This document shows positions 16,408 to 25,664 of a stretch of DNA of 64,000 nt, piece after piece. Below the pieces are notes generated by a model. That model was given only the letters and a program-made list of their open reading frames with translations. It ran no database searches and was not told the origin of the DNA. Numbering within the stretch: the first letter of the stretch is position 1; every line of letters begins with the position of its first letter. A program made the position numbers and the translations under genes. Origin of the DNA: an uncultured Eubacteriales bacterium (GTDB taxonomy: Bacteria > Bacillota > Clostridia > Christensenellales > Aristaeellaceae). The DNA is taken from assembly GCA_900318145.1 (NCBI GenBank), contig ONJM01000001.1, forward strand, positions 186,001 through 250,000, given 5' to 3'.

Positions 16408-16417
16408 GAAACGTTTC
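16408..16417. promoter_or_regulatory. LacI-family operator-like palindrome upstream of the sugar ABC operon
   Basis: The perfect palindrome GAAACGTTTC lies 24 bp upstream of the operon's -35 box. The same ten bases recur at 16640-16649, over the first codons of the binding-protein gene. LacI/CcpA-family operators centre on AAACGTTT or near variants, so paired operator use is plausible. The second copy could simply encode the start Met-Lys-Arg-Phe. Confidence 0.4.
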
Positions 16418-16441
16418 AGCGTGATCAAAAGAGGATTTATC

Positions 16442-16470
16442 TTGACAACGGCGAACAAGTATAATATATT
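16442..16470 (+). promoter_or_regulatory. Promoter of the first CUT1 sugar transporter operon
   Basis: TTGACA (16442-16447) and TATATT (16465-16470) are 17 bp apart. A TATAAT at 16460 is too close to be used with this -35. The leader is about 160 nt, with a short AAGCC/GGCTT hairpin near 16592-16605. No known riboswitch was recognised in it. Confidence 0.7.
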
Positions 16471-16637
16471 AATGCCAGAAGAAAACAAGGCAAAAGTCCG
16501 GATTCAGATCAATGCTATCCATGAACTGTCCGTTTGTAGCTGTAGCTGCTTTTCATCATATCCCGTACGGAAACCTTTCTGTTTTGTCTGGTAAGCCGGA
16601 TGGCTTCATTATTAATTTTTTCAAAGGAGGTACCCCT

Positions 16638-18230
16638 ATGAAACGTTTCGTTTCCCTGATCCTGGCTCTGATGCTGGCGGTCGGCATCGTATGCGCCGCT
16701 TCCGCAGAGGAAAAACAGTATGACAGAGTCACTATCACCTACACCTGCCCGCAGGTCGTTGCCGGTTTCGACTACAACGCACCGAACGGCGACGGCTACA
16801 GCCGCTGGATCCTGGATAAGTTCAACATTGACTTCCAGGGCACCAACGTAAGCTGGAATGACTGGAACAGCCAGCTGATCACCTGGATCAACGCGAAGGA
16901 CATGACCGACGTGGCGATCTACAACTTCGGCACCGGCACCGCCACCGAAGCGGCCAAGATCGTATCCAAGGGCCTGCTGTACAAGCTGCCGGATGACTGG
17001 AAAGAACGCTGGCCCGGTGTTGCGGACGTTTACAGCAAGACCTCCCTCGGACCGTATCTGGAGGAGCTCTACGGCGGAACCTACTTCATCCCGCGCGCCC
17101 GGTTCTACTACAACCTGCCCGGCGATCCGCTGGCCAACCACTGGTGCCTGTGGATGCGGACAGACTGGCTCCAGGCTGTCGGAGCGGAAGTCAAGCATTC
17201 CTACACCATCCCCGAAGTCCTCGAGATTGCCGAGAAAATCAAGGAACAGGATCCCGGCCAGGTCGGATTTGATCTCGCGCCTCTGTGCATGGACACCGGC
17301 AATGCCGCTTCCTTCTTCCTCCGTGCCAACAGCACCTACTGGGACACCTTCTACAAGGATGCTGACGGCAAATATCAGTGGGGCGCTGCCGCTCCCCAGA
17401 CCCTGGAAGGCCTGAAATACTGGTTCCAGGCGTACAACAAGGGCGAAGGCGTGCTGGATCCCGAATACTACACGCTGGACCATGAAAAGGATATGGAGAA
17501 ATTCCAGACCCTGGGCACCGCGGGTATCAGCTACCTGGGCGGCCAGACAGCGGACGTGGAAAACTACCGCTTCACCTTCAAAGAGCGGACCGGCCACGAA
17601 TATGAAGACTTCCATATGGCGAACCTGCTGGGCGCCGACGGCTATTATCATCAGCAGGACCTGATCAACTTCTGGGGCGCTGTGTGCTTCAAGCCCGATG
17701 TTGATCCCGCGGTCTTCGAGCGCTGGATGGACCTGATGGAGTGGACCTGCAGCGAAGACGGCTATCCGGCCACCGAAATGGGCCTGAAGGGCGAAGACTG
17801 GGACCGCGACGAGAACGGCGAAATCATCTCCCTGCGTGATCCCGCAGATCCGATCCCGCTGACCGGCGGCATCGGCGAAGCGAAGTATCCGTCCCTGGGC
17901 CATGTGCTCGGTTCCGTCATTCTGTGGGACGACCTGGCCATGGACAACCCCAACATCCGGAAGGACCTGCGCGAAGAATCCAGGCTGCTGTACAAGCTGC
18001 GCACCGATGAGTCCACCCCCGAAACCTTCGTGAAGGTTGACTGGAACCTGTACATGAACGACAGCGACGCGCTGCGCGCGGTCAACGGCATCCAGTACGC
18101 TGATGAGTTCTCCAATATGGTCACCACCGCCCAGAGCGAGGAAGAGCTTGTTGAACTTTACAACAACTGGATTGCGGACAAACAGGCGATCGTGGAGCCC
18201 GCCATTAAGTCCCTGAACGGCGAAGAATAA
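16638..18230 (+). CDS. Extracellular sugar-binding protein of a CUT1 ABC transporter
   Basis: This 530-residue solute-binding protein resembles the large LplA/LipO-type receptors that pair with LplB and YtcP permeases and take up oligosaccharides. ATG 16638 is set by AAAGGAGG (16623-16630). Residues 1-23 form a signal peptide ending at ASA, with no lipobox Cys at the right place (the nearest, GIVC, lacks a small residue before Cys). Many Trp and Tyr residues in the body, such as YSRWILDKFN and SWNDWNSQL, fit stacking against sugars. A strong hairpin separates it from the permease genes and may raise its mRNA level. The associated (alpha/alpha)6 protein suggests the substrate is a plant cell-wall oligosaccharide; this is inference. 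Confidence 0.88.
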   Translation: MKRFVSLILALMLAVGIVCAASAEEKQYDRVTITYTCPQVVAGFDYNAPNGDGYSRWILDKFNIDFQGTNVSWNDWNSQLITWINAKDMTDVAIYNFGTGTATEAAKIVSKGLLYKLPDDWKERWPGVADVYSKTSLGPYLEELYGGTYFIPRARFYYNLPGDPLANHWCLWMRTDWLQAVGAEVKHSYTIPEVLEIAEKIKEQDPGQVGFDLAPLCMDTGNAASFFLRANSTYWDTFYKDADGKYQWGAAAPQTLEGLKYWFQAYNKGEGVLDPEYYTLDHEKDMEKFQTLGTAGISYLGGQTADVENYRFTFKERTGHEYEDFHMANLLGADGYYHQQDLINFWGAVCFKPDVDPAVFERWMDLMEWTCSEDGYPATEMGLKGEDWDRDENGEIISLRDPADPIPLTGGIGEAKYPSLGHVLGSVILWDDLAMDNPNIRKDLREESRLLYKLRTDESTPETFVKVDWNLYMNDSDALRAVNGIQYADEFSNMVTTAQSEEELVELYNNWIADKQAIVEPAIKSLNGEE

Positions 18231-18265
18231 TCCCCGATAACATCTCCTTAGAGGAAAAACAATCT

Positions 18266-18291
18266 ACCCGGGGCGGGTTTCCGCCCCGGGT
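18266..18291 (+). promoter_or_regulatory. Strong intercistronic hairpin between binding protein and permease
   Basis: An 11-bp perfect GC-rich stem (18266-18276 with 18281-18291) closes a GTTT loop, and no T-run follows. This is typical of a stabilising or processing hairpin that keeps the binding-protein message more abundant than the permease messages. Confidence 0.7.
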
Positions 18292-18315
18292 AATGTCAAA
18301 AAGGAGAGAAACACT

Positions 18316-19236
18316 ATGGCAGGCAGACCAAAGCTCGGAAAACGAATACTGCTTGAAAAAGAAAGATATATTCTGATTCTGCCGGCAATCGTATGGTACG
18401 TGATCTTCGCGTACATTCCGATTTTCGGCCTTTCCCTGGCGTTCAAGGAATACGACGCCAACCTGGGCATGTTCGCAAGCCCGTGGGTCGGGCTGAAGCA
18501 TTTCGACAGGGTATTCCTCGATCCGGCGTTTACCGCTTCCATCTGGACCACCCTGCGGATCAACGCGGGGCGGCTGATTTTCGTTTTCCCGTTCCCGATC
18601 CTGTTCGCGCTGCTGATCAATGAAGTACGGCTGGGCCGGACCAAGAAGATCCTGCAGTCCATCTATACCTTCCCGAACTTCCTGAGCTGGGTTATCGTGG
18701 CCAGTATCATGATCAATGTCCTGGGCCGCCGGGGCCTTGTGAACGGCGTGGTAACCAATGTGTTCGGCGCGAAACCGATCGCGTTCCTCGGAAAGCCGGA
18801 ATACTTCCGGCCGGTGGTTTTTATCACCGACGTCTGGAAAACGGCCGGCTGGAGCGCGATCATCTACATGGCTTCCATTTCCGGCATTGACGTGGAACAG
18901 TACGAGGCAGCGGAAATCGACGGTGCTTCCCGGCTGCAGCGGATGTGGTACATTACCCTGCCGGGAATCAAAACCACAATCATGGTGCTGTTTATTCTGG
19001 CGGTGGGCAACCTGATGTCCGGCGGATTTGACCAGATTTTCAACCTGAGTAATTCAGCCACCCTGAAGGTCGCGGAAACGCTGGATATGTATATTTACCG
19101 GATCACCTTCAAGGGTTCCGTGGACTTCGGATACTCTTCCGCGGTGGCGCTGTTCCGGTCCGTAATCAACATGCTGCTGCTGGTCGTGGCTGACCGTGTT
19201 TCCAAGGCGGTCGGCGGATCCGGCCTGCTGGGCTGA
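18316..19236 (+). CDS. Sugar ABC transporter permease (LplB type)
   Basis: This 306-residue CUT1-family inner-membrane subunit has six helices between about residues 20 and 300. The cytoplasmic EAA coupling loop is YEAAEIDGASRLQRMWYITLPGI, near 195-217, which contacts the ATPase. The N-terminal segment ERYILILPAIVWYVIFAYIP is the usual first helix of LplB-like permeases. AAGGAGAG precedes ATG 18316. It pairs with the next gene and the upstream binding protein. The ATPase is not encoded nearby and is presumably a shared MsmX-type protein. Confidence 0.93.
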   Translation: MAGRPKLGKRILLEKERYILILPAIVWYVIFAYIPIFGLSLAFKEYDANLGMFASPWVGLKHFDRVFLDPAFTASIWTTLRINAGRLIFVFPFPILFALLINEVRLGRTKKILQSIYTFPNFLSWVIVASIMINVLGRRGLVNGVVTNVFGAKPIAFLGKPEYFRPVVFITDVWKTAGWSAIIYMASISGIDVEQYEAAEIDGASRLQRMWYITLPGIKTTIMVLFILAVGNLMSGGFDQIFNLSNSATLKVAETLDMYIYRITFKGSVDFGYSSAVALFRSVINMLLLVVADRVSKAVGGSGLLG

Positions 19237-19250
19237 GGAGGTGGAAAAAG

Positions 19251-20150
19251 ATGACTGCTGCAACGAAAAAAAGAGGGCACAGGCAGCTGCGGGACCGCTT
19301 TGAACTGATGGACGGAATCATTCTTTTCTTCCTGATTTTCATGGCGATCATGATCCTGTATCCGATGATCAACGTGCTGGCTCTTTCCCTGGCCACCCAG
19401 AAGGAGGCCGCGCAGAATCCGCTGATGGTCTTCCCTACAGAACCGACCATTGACAATTTCCACCGGCTGTTCCAGGATCCCCGGATTCTGATCGGCTACA
19501 AGACGACGCTGCTGATCGTGCTGATCGGCGTACCGCTGAACATGCTGCTGACCACCAGCCTGGCATACGGCCTGACGAAGACCAATTTCCCGGGCGGCAA
19601 GCTGATCTTCTACCTGGTGCTGCTGACGATGCTGTTCAACGGCGGTATCGTTCCGCTGTACCTGCTGATGATGCAGCTGGGCCTGACGAGAAGCCTGTTC
19701 TCCGTGCTGCTGGCGTACGGCGTCAACACGTTCTATTTCATCATCACGCGATCGTACATGATGTCGCTGCCGGACGCGCTGGTTGAATCCGCGAAGATCG
19801 ACGGCGCCGCGGAATGGCGGATCTTCTTCAGCGTGATCCTGCCGCTGAGCAAGCCGATCCTGGCAACCATCCTGCTGTTCTACGCGGTGGACCGGTGGAA
19901 CGAATGGTACAACGCGATGATCTTCCTGCGGCGGAACGACCTGATCCCGCTGCAGCTGGTGCTGCGGACGATCGTTATGGACTCCAATATCGTGAACTCG
20001 CTGTCCATCGCGGGCCCGCGCGTGCCGCGGTTTACGGAGGGCATCCAGTCCGCGACCATCATCGTCACCATGCTGCCGATCATGTGCTTCTTCCCGTTCC
20101 TGCAGAAGTACTTCGTCAAGGGCATCATGGTGGGCGCCATCAAGGCCTGA
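19251..20150 (+). CDS. Sugar ABC transporter permease (YtcP type)
   Basis: This 299-residue second permease of the heterodimer starts 14 bp after the first. The body starts with DGIILFFLIFMAIMILYPMI as first helix. The EAA loop reads VESAKIDGAAEWRIFFSVILP. The ending KYFVKGIMVGAIKA is the classic YtcP/LplC-family tail, where a terminal GAIKG-like motif is the rule. Together with the LplB-type partner it forms the pore for the oligosaccharide held by the binding protein. Confidence 0.93.
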   Translation: MTAATKKRGHRQLRDRFELMDGIILFFLIFMAIMILYPMINVLALSLATQKEAAQNPLMVFPTEPTIDNFHRLFQDPRILIGYKTTLLIVLIGVPLNMLLTTSLAYGLTKTNFPGGKLIFYLVLLTMLFNGGIVPLYLLMMQLGLTRSLFSVLLAYGVNTFYFIITRSYMMSLPDALVESAKIDGAAEWRIFFSVILPLSKPILATILLFYAVDRWNEWYNAMIFLRRNDLIPLQLVLRTIVMDSNIVNSLSIAGPRVPRFTEGIQSATIIVTMLPIMCFFPFLQKYFVKGIMVGAIKA

Positions 20151-20200
20151 CAGACCTTTATCCCACGCATTTCTGAAAGAACCGAAAAGGAGAGCCCCAT

Positions 20201-22399
20201 ATGAAAATTCAATCCGGCAATTATGTGCTGAGCTTTGAAAACGGCGGCGTGGAAGTTACCCGCGGCGATCAGCTGCTGTACTTCAACAGGCGGCCGGTGT
20301 ACGCGCTCATCAAAACCGTATTGTCGATTACAGAATTCTATGACGCTCCTTATGACAAAGCAGTTCAGGACGGCCTCCGCGTAGTGGCGGAGGGCGTCCT
20401 GAAAACGCCTACCGGCGCTGAGCTTGGCATGAAGGACGTTTACGAGCCGGCGGACGGCGGCTTCAAGGTTACGCGGACCACGACAGTGCTGAAGAACACC
20501 GACGATTACGGGTTCGCGTCCAAGGTTTCCTTTGTGCTGGCAGCCTCCGACAACGTGCTGGACTACGAATATTTCTCCCCGGCCAACTGGTATAAGCAGA
20601 ACGAGTACTCCAAGCCCTACAGCATGGGTTATGACAAGGAATGCGAGTACTTCTGGCGCAACGAGGTGAACTACACGCTGCCGCTGTTCGCGGCGCAGAA
20701 CAAGGCGTCCGGTGAAATGATCATGCTTTCCCGCTGGGCCGCGGACGTCGGCATGCGGGACATGAACTTCGTGCAGTCCGAACACATCGTGGACCGGAAG
20801 TTTACCATCGGCGCCATCGGCATCAGCAAGCCGGAAAGCGAAACCATCAACTACCTGTACTACGGATTCCCGCTGCGGAAAAAGATCAGCACGGTGCGGC
20901 AGGGGCTGACCATCGACTACGTCTATCCCGGCACGGACGGGCAGCTGCCCCGGATGGACCGAGGATACAACGTGGACTACATGATGCGCACGAAGACCAT
21001 GACCCGCGTCTATCATCCGATGGAGGAAGGCTTCTCCCATACCTTCTCCGTGGGCGTGAACTTCGGCTGCTACGACGGATTCTACCCGATGATGAAGGAC
21101 GCGTGGCGGACGATCTACGCCCGGATGGCGGATCCCATCTTCCCGGTGGACCATGAGCGGCATTACAAAATCAGCATGGAATCCCTGGCAGCCCTGACAA
21201 AGCAGTACGGGGATTCCTGGGGCCTGCCGTTCTCCTGCCAGCTGCCGCAGTTTGACGTTTCCAGCGTGTCCTTCCAGTTCGGCTTTGTGGGACAGCAGCC
21301 GGGCATCGGATATCAGCTGATCCGCTACGGCGACAAGTACGGCCGGCCGGACGCCTATCAGAAGGGACTTAACATCGTCGATTTCTGGGTGCGGAAGGCG
21401 ATGACGCCCTTCGGGGCGCCGCAGAACTGCTATAACCCGACGATCAACGGATTCGAGCCGATGCCTTTCTGGACGCGGATGATCGCCGACGGCCTGGAGA
21501 ACATCCTGGACGCCTATGTCTATATGAAGAAAAAGGGCGAGGACAAACCGGACTGGCTGGCGTTCTGTATGAAGGCCGCCGACCGGTTCGTACGGATCCA
21601 GAATGAGGACGGAAGCTGGTACCGGGCGTACAATACCGACGACGATTCCATGCGGATGGATTCCAAGGCGAACACCATCAGCGTGGTGCGGTTCCTGATC
21701 CAGCTGTACCTGGTGACGGGAAACGAAGCGTATAAAAAGACCGCGCTGCGCGCCGGGGACTGGGCCTATGAAAACACCTACAAGCTGATGGAATACCGCG
21801 GCTCCACCTGCGACAACACGGACATTACGGACAACGAATCCGGCATTTACGCCATCTTCGGTTTCATGGCGCTGTACGACCTGACCGGCGAGGCGAAATG
21901 GCTGGAAGCCCTGACCGGCGCGGCGGACTATACGGAAACCTGGACCTACTGCTGGTCCTTCCCGGTGAAGTGCAACTGGCCGAACCATCCCTTCACGAAA
22001 AACCCGATCAGCGGGCAGAGCCCGGTGACGCTCGGAGGCGGCGGGGGAGACATGTACATGGCGGCGTGCGCGTATGTCTACTACCGGCTGTACGTCATGA
22101 CCGGCGACGCCCATTATCGGGACTACGCCGAGTTCATCCACAACAACGCGCGCCAGGCCAACGACCTTTACGGCGATTTCGGATACGCCTATCCAGGCCT
22201 TTCCCACGAGGGCGGGCATTTTGCCCAGCAGGTATTCAACAGCCACTACCACTGGCTGCCCTGGGTTACCTACATCGAGGTCGATCCCGTGTCCCGGCTG
22301 TACGATACCTTCGGCGCCTACGATATCGCCGGGGCGGAAAAACTCACGCCGGAAGAGCGGAAGGAACGGAACCGGATCTACGACCATTTCGCGCCCTAA
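20201..22399 (+). CDS. Putative (alpha/alpha)6-barrel carbohydrate-active protein, cytoplasmic
   Basis: This 732-residue protein lacks a signal peptide and should act inside the cell on imported oligosaccharides. The first 330 residues are beta-rich. The remainder (about 340-700) shows repeated helical hairpins of the six-hairpin glycosidase/lyase kind. Examples are ADRFVRIQNEDGSWYR, TISVVRFLIQLYLVTGNEAY and GIYAIFGFMALYDLTGEAKW, each with acidic and aromatic residues facing a central cleft. I cannot assign a numbered CAZy family. Candidate activities include unsaturated glucuronyl or galacturonyl hydrolase-like or lyase chemistry. As the last gene of the transporter operon, it probably cleaves the incoming sugar. 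Start ATG 20201 follows AAAGGAGAG. Confidence 0.72.
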   Translation: MKIQSGNYVLSFENGGVEVTRGDQLLYFNRRPVYALIKTVLSITEFYDAPYDKAVQDGLRVVAEGVLKTPTGAELGMKDVYEPADGGFKVTRTTTVLKNTDDYGFASKVSFVLAASDNVLDYEYFSPANWYKQNEYSKPYSMGYDKECEYFWRNEVNYTLPLFAAQNKASGEMIMLSRWAADVGMRDMNFVQSEHIVDRKFTIGAIGISKPESETINYLYYGFPLRKKISTVRQGLTIDYVYPGTDGQLPRMDRGYNVDYMMRTKTMTRVYHPMEEGFSHTFSVGVNFGCYDGFYPMMKDAWRTIYARMADPIFPVDHERHYKISMESLAALTKQYGDSWGLPFSCQLPQFDVSSVSFQFGFVGQQPGIGYQLIRYGDKYGRPDAYQKGLNIVDFWVRKAMTPFGAPQNCYNPTINGFEPMPFWTRMIADGLENILDAYVYMKKKGEDKPDWLAFCMKAADRFVRIQNEDGSWYRAYNTDDDSMRMDSKANTISVVRFLIQLYLVTGNEAYKKTALRAGDWAYENTYKLMEYRGSTCDNTDITDNESGIYAIFGFMALYDLTGEAKWLEALTGAADYTETWTYCWSFPVKCNWPNHPFTKNPISGQSPVTLGGGGGDMYMAACAYVYYRLYVMTGDAHYRDYAEFIHNNARQANDLYGDFGYAYPGLSHEGGHFAQQVFNSHYHWLPWVTYIEVDPVSRLYDTFGAYDIAGAEKLTPEERKERNRIYDHFAP

Positions 22400-22430
22400 T
22401 CCGCCGGGAACCAATTTCCGGAAAACACCG

Positions 22431-22462
22431 GCCTCCCGCCGCGCGCGGGAGGCTTTGCTTTT
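22431..22462 (+). terminator. Terminator of the first sugar transporter operon
   Basis: GCCTCCCGC (22431-22439) pairs perfectly with GCGGGAGGC (22445-22453) around a CGCGC loop, followed by TTTGCTTTT. Confidence 0.85.
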
Positions 22463-22493
22463 GCCGGAGAATCAGCGCGTCAGCCGCGAAAAC

Positions 22494-22522
22494 TTTACAG
22501 GCGCCGGGGAATCTGGTAAAAT
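22494..22522 (+). promoter_or_regulatory. Promoter of murI
   Basis: TTTACA (22494-22499) and TAAAAT (22517-22522) are 17 bp apart with a TGG extension. Confidence 0.75.
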
Positions 22523-22582
22523 TCCCTGGACGGAAACGGCATACGGCGAATATCGCGGAACATCGCGAACGGGAGCGGAAGC

Positions 22583-23347
22583 ATGAAGCAGGCAGACTAT
22601 CCGATCGGGGTTTTTGACAGCGGCGTGGGGGGCATCAGCGCCCTGCAGGCGATGATCCGCATTCTTCCGCAGGAGCATTTTATCTACTACGGCGATACGG
22701 CCAACGCCCCCTACGGCACAAAAAAAACCGAAGAAGTGATCGCATGCGTCCGGCGGGTGACAGACCGGCTGCTGGAAAGGAACATCAAGGCGCTGGTGAT
22801 CGCCTGCAACACCGCCACCGGCGCCGCGGCCTATACGCTGCGGCGGGAGCTGACGATTCCGGTGATCGGAATGGAACCGGCGCTGAAGCCCGCCTCCGAA
22901 GTGCGGAAGGACGGGGATATCCTGGTGATGGCTACGCCGCTGACGCTGCACCAGGAGAAATTCAACCTGCTGATGGAAAAATACGGGGAAGGCGCCGTGC
23001 GGGTGCCGTGCACCGGACTGATGGAGCTGGTTGAGCAGGAAGACTGGAAAGGTTCCCGTGCCTACCTGGAGAATCTGTTTGCCGGGTATGACCCGGAACG
23101 GGTGGACGCGGTGGTGCTTGGCTGCACCCATTATGTGTTCCTGAAGGACATGATCCGGGAAATGCTTCCGGCCCGCGTCGCCATTACGGAAGGCAGCGAA
23201 GGAACGGCCCGGCAGCTGAAACGCGTGCTGGCCAGGGGACACCTGCTGAAGGAGGGCGGGGAAGGCCGGGTGGAACTGGAAACCAGCGGTTCGCCGGAGG
23301 ACCTGGAGAAGATGCGCAGGCTGCTGAACCATACGATTCCGGAATAA
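22583..23347 (+). CDS. murI: Glutamate racemase
   Basis: This 254-residue cofactor-free racemase provides D-glutamate for peptidoglycan. The two catalytic cysteines are Cys75 in ACNTATGAAA and Cys181 in LGCTHYVFL. Asp12 in FDSGVGG and YYGDTANAPYG near 34 complete the family signature. The length is standard and all motifs are intact. It has its own promoter and terminator and is not linked to other wall genes here. Confidence 0.96.
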   Translation: MKQADYPIGVFDSGVGGISALQAMIRILPQEHFIYYGDTANAPYGTKKTEEVIACVRRVTDRLLERNIKALVIACNTATGAAAYTLRRELTIPVIGMEPALKPASEVRKDGDILVMATPLTLHQEKFNLLMEKYGEGAVRVPCTGLMELVEQEDWKGSRAYLENLFAGYDPERVDAVVLGCTHYVFLKDMIREMLPARVAITEGSEGTARQLKRVLARGHLLKEGGEGRVELETSGSPEDLEKMRRLLNHTIPE

Positions 23348-23364
23348 AAACGGCCAAAAAGTCC

Positions 23365-23388
23365 AAAAAGCGGAAACAATCCGCTTTT
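23365..23388 (+). terminator. Terminator of murI, overlapping the next promoter
   Basis: AAAAGCGGA (23366-23374) pairs perfectly with TCCGCTTTT (23380-23388) around AACAA. Its T-run coincides with the putative -35 of the next gene. Confidence 0.8.
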
Positions 23389-23413
23389 CAATCCCGCTTC
23401 CGTATGATATAAT
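23385..23413 (+). promoter_or_regulatory. Promoter of the EF-G-like gene
   Basis: TATAAT (23408-23413) with a TGA extension is strong. The best -35, TTTTCA (23385-23390), is poor but correctly spaced at 17 bp and lies within the murI terminator tail. Confidence 0.65.
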
Positions 23414-23498
23414 AAAATTTGACATGGCATTGATTCCCTCAGTCCGCGCTCAGGATCGGGGAATGAAATTTGTTAAAAACGATATGGAGGAATCTACA

Positions 23499-25586
23499 AT
23501 GGCTGAATTCGCAACCGGAAACATTCGGAATATCGCCCTCATGGGTCATGGCAGCGAGGGCAAAACCACGCTGACCGAGGCGATGCTCTTTGCTGCCGGA
23601 ATGATTGACCGCCAGGGCAAGGTGGAAGACGGAAGCACCGTTTCCGACTTTGATCCCGAAGAGAAAAGGCGCGGCTTTTCCATCAGCGCCAGCTACGCTC
23701 CCGTTGCCTGGGGCGGCAAGGTGATCAACGTGATCGACGTTCCCGGATACTTTGACTTCATCGGCGAACAGATGGGGCCCCTGCGCGTGATCGAGACGGC
23801 CGTGATCGTCGTCGGCGGCGTGAACGGCCTGAGCGTCGGCGCCGAGAAAGCCTGGGACAACGCCGGGAAGCACAATCTGGGCCGGATGTTCATCGTGAAC
23901 CAGATGGACCGCGAGCACGCCAACTTTGAAAAGGTTGTCGCCCAGCTGCGCGAAAAGTACGGCCCCAGCGTCGTGCCGATCCTGCTGCCCCTGGGACAGG
24001 GCGCCGATTTCAAGGGCGTCGTGAGCGTGCTGGAAAAGAAAGCCTACCAGGGCGCCTACAAGAAGAGCGCTGAAGTTCCCATGCCCGCCGAGCTGGAAAG
24101 CGAAGTGAACGAAGCCTACGAGAACCTGACCGAGCAGGCTGCGTCCGCGGACGAGGAACTGATGGAGAAGTACTTCGAAAACGGCGAACTCAGCCATGAA
24201 GACGTTATGACCGGATTTATCAAGGGCATGAAGGACGGCAGCATCGTTCCCGTCGTGGCCTGCTCCGCACTGACCGGCGTGGGCATCGCCCGTACGCTGG
24301 ACCTGATTGCCAAGTACCTGCCTTCCCCCGATCATGAGGGCCAGACCCAGAAGGGCAAGAACCCGAAGACCGGTGAAGACGCCGAACGCGCCTGCAAGGA
24401 CAGCGATCCCTTCTCCGCGCTGGTGTTCAAGACCATCGCCGACCCGTTCGTCGGAAAGATGAGCCTTGTACGGGTTTTCTCCGGCGTGCTGACCGGATCC
24501 ACCCCCCTGTACAACGCCAACAAGGAAAAGGCTGAAAAGGCCGGCGGCCTCTTCTCCATGAAGGGCAACAAGCAGACCAACGTTGAGAAACTCCACGCGG
24601 GCGACCTGGGCGCGCTGGCCAAGCTGCAGATTACCTCCACGGGCGACACGCTGTGCGACCCGAACAACCCGATCCTTTATCCCGCCATCGAGTTCCCGGC
24701 ACCCTGCATCTCCAAGGCTGTGTTCGCCGCGAAGCAGGGCGAGGAAGACAAGGTCTTCAGCGGCCTGAACCGCCTGGCGGAAGAAGATCCCTCCATTAAG
24801 ATTGAAAAGAATCCCGAAACCACCGAGACCGAACTGAGCGGCCAGGGCGAAATGCATCTGGACGTGATCAAGAACAAGCTGGCTTCCAAGTTCGGCGCCA
24901 ACGCCGTGCTGCAGGATCCCAAGATTCCGTACCGTGAAACCATCCGGAAGACCGTGAAGGTCCAGGGACGCCACAAGAAGCAGACCGGCGGCCACGGGCA
25001 GTTCGGCGACGTATGGATCGAGTTCAGCCCGATTACCGACAGCGACGCGGACTTCGAGTTTGAAGATGCCGTCGTGGGCGGCGTGGTTCCGCGCAACTTC
25101 ATTCCCAGCGTTGAAAAGGGACTGCGCGAGAACATCGTGAAGGGCGTTCTGGCCGGCTATCCCATGGTGCACCTGCACGCCAAGCTGTACGACGGATCCT
25201 ACCATCCGGTAGACTCCTCTGAAATGGCGTTCAAGACCGCTGCCCGCATCGCCTACAAGAAGGGCTGCTTGGACGCGAGCCCCGTGCTGCTGGAGCCGAT
25301 CATGCACGTAGACGTGCTGGTTCCCAACGAGTACATGGGCGACATCATGGGCGACATGAACAAGCGCCGCGGCCGGATCATGGGCATGAACCAGGTGAAC
25401 GGCATGCAGCAGCTGGAAGCGGAAGCTCCGCTGGCTGAAATGTTCAAGTATGCCACGGACCTGCGGTCCATGACCCAGGCCAGGGGTTCCTTCTCCATGC
25501 GGTTTGAACGGTACGAGGAAGTGCCGGCGACTGAAGCCCAGAAGATTATCGCCAACGCGAAGATCGAGGACGACGACGAAGAATAA
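23499..25586 (+). CDS. EF-G-like translational GTPase (EF-G2 family)
   Basis: This 695-residue protein has the full five-domain plan of elongation factor G but belongs to the divergent EF-G-like group. G1 is GHGSEGKTT (residues 16-24) in place of AHIDAGKTT. G3 is DVPGYFDF (80-87), where Tyr84 replaces the His of DTPGH that activates the hydrolytic water. G4 is NQMD. This is typical of FusA2-type paralogs, some of which translocate poorly or act under special conditions. Domain IV (RGRIMGMNQVNGMQQLEAEAP is the usual domain V region) is intact near the C-terminus. ATG 23499 follows GGAGG (23486-23490); the longer upstream frame lacks a site. It is a single-gene unit. Confidence 0.9.
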   Translation: MAEFATGNIRNIALMGHGSEGKTTLTEAMLFAAGMIDRQGKVEDGSTVSDFDPEEKRRGFSISASYAPVAWGGKVINVIDVPGYFDFIGEQMGPLRVIETAVIVVGGVNGLSVGAEKAWDNAGKHNLGRMFIVNQMDREHANFEKVVAQLREKYGPSVVPILLPLGQGADFKGVVSVLEKKAYQGAYKKSAEVPMPAELESEVNEAYENLTEQAASADEELMEKYFENGELSHEDVMTGFIKGMKDGSIVPVVACSALTGVGIARTLDLIAKYLPSPDHEGQTQKGKNPKTGEDAERACKDSDPFSALVFKTIADPFVGKMSLVRVFSGVLTGSTPLYNANKEKAEKAGGLFSMKGNKQTNVEKLHAGDLGALAKLQITSTGDTLCDPNNPILYPAIEFPAPCISKAVFAAKQGEEDKVFSGLNRLAEEDPSIKIEKNPETTETELSGQGEMHLDVIKNKLASKFGANAVLQDPKIPYRETIRKTVKVQGRHKKQTGGHGQFGDVWIEFSPITDSDADFEFEDAVVGGVVPRNFIPSVEKGLRENIVKGVLAGYPMVHLHAKLYDGSYHPVDSSEMAFKTAARIAYKKGCLDASPVLLEPIMHVDVLVPNEYMGDIMGDMNKRRGRIMGMNQVNGMQQLEAEAPLAEMFKYATDLRSMTQARGSFSMRFERYEEVPATEAQKIIANAKIEDDDEE

Positions 25587-25604
25587 TTCCCGAAAGACTC
25601 TTTT

Positions 25605-25635
25605 ACAGACCCGAGATTTTTCGGGTCTGTTTTCT
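25605..25635 (+). terminator. Terminator of the EF-G-like gene
   Basis: ACAGACCCGA (25605-25614) pairs perfectly with TCGGGTCTGT (25621-25630) around GATTTT, followed by TTTCTT. Confidence 0.9.
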
Positions 25636-25664
25636 TGAGAAACCGCAGAAGGAGGAAGCGGAGG

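Noticed and set aside
16640-16649. Second GAAACGTTTC copy as a definite operator
   Set aside because: The bases encode the start Met-Lys-Arg-Phe common to such signal peptides, so chance cannot be excluded. It is only mentioned with the upstream site.
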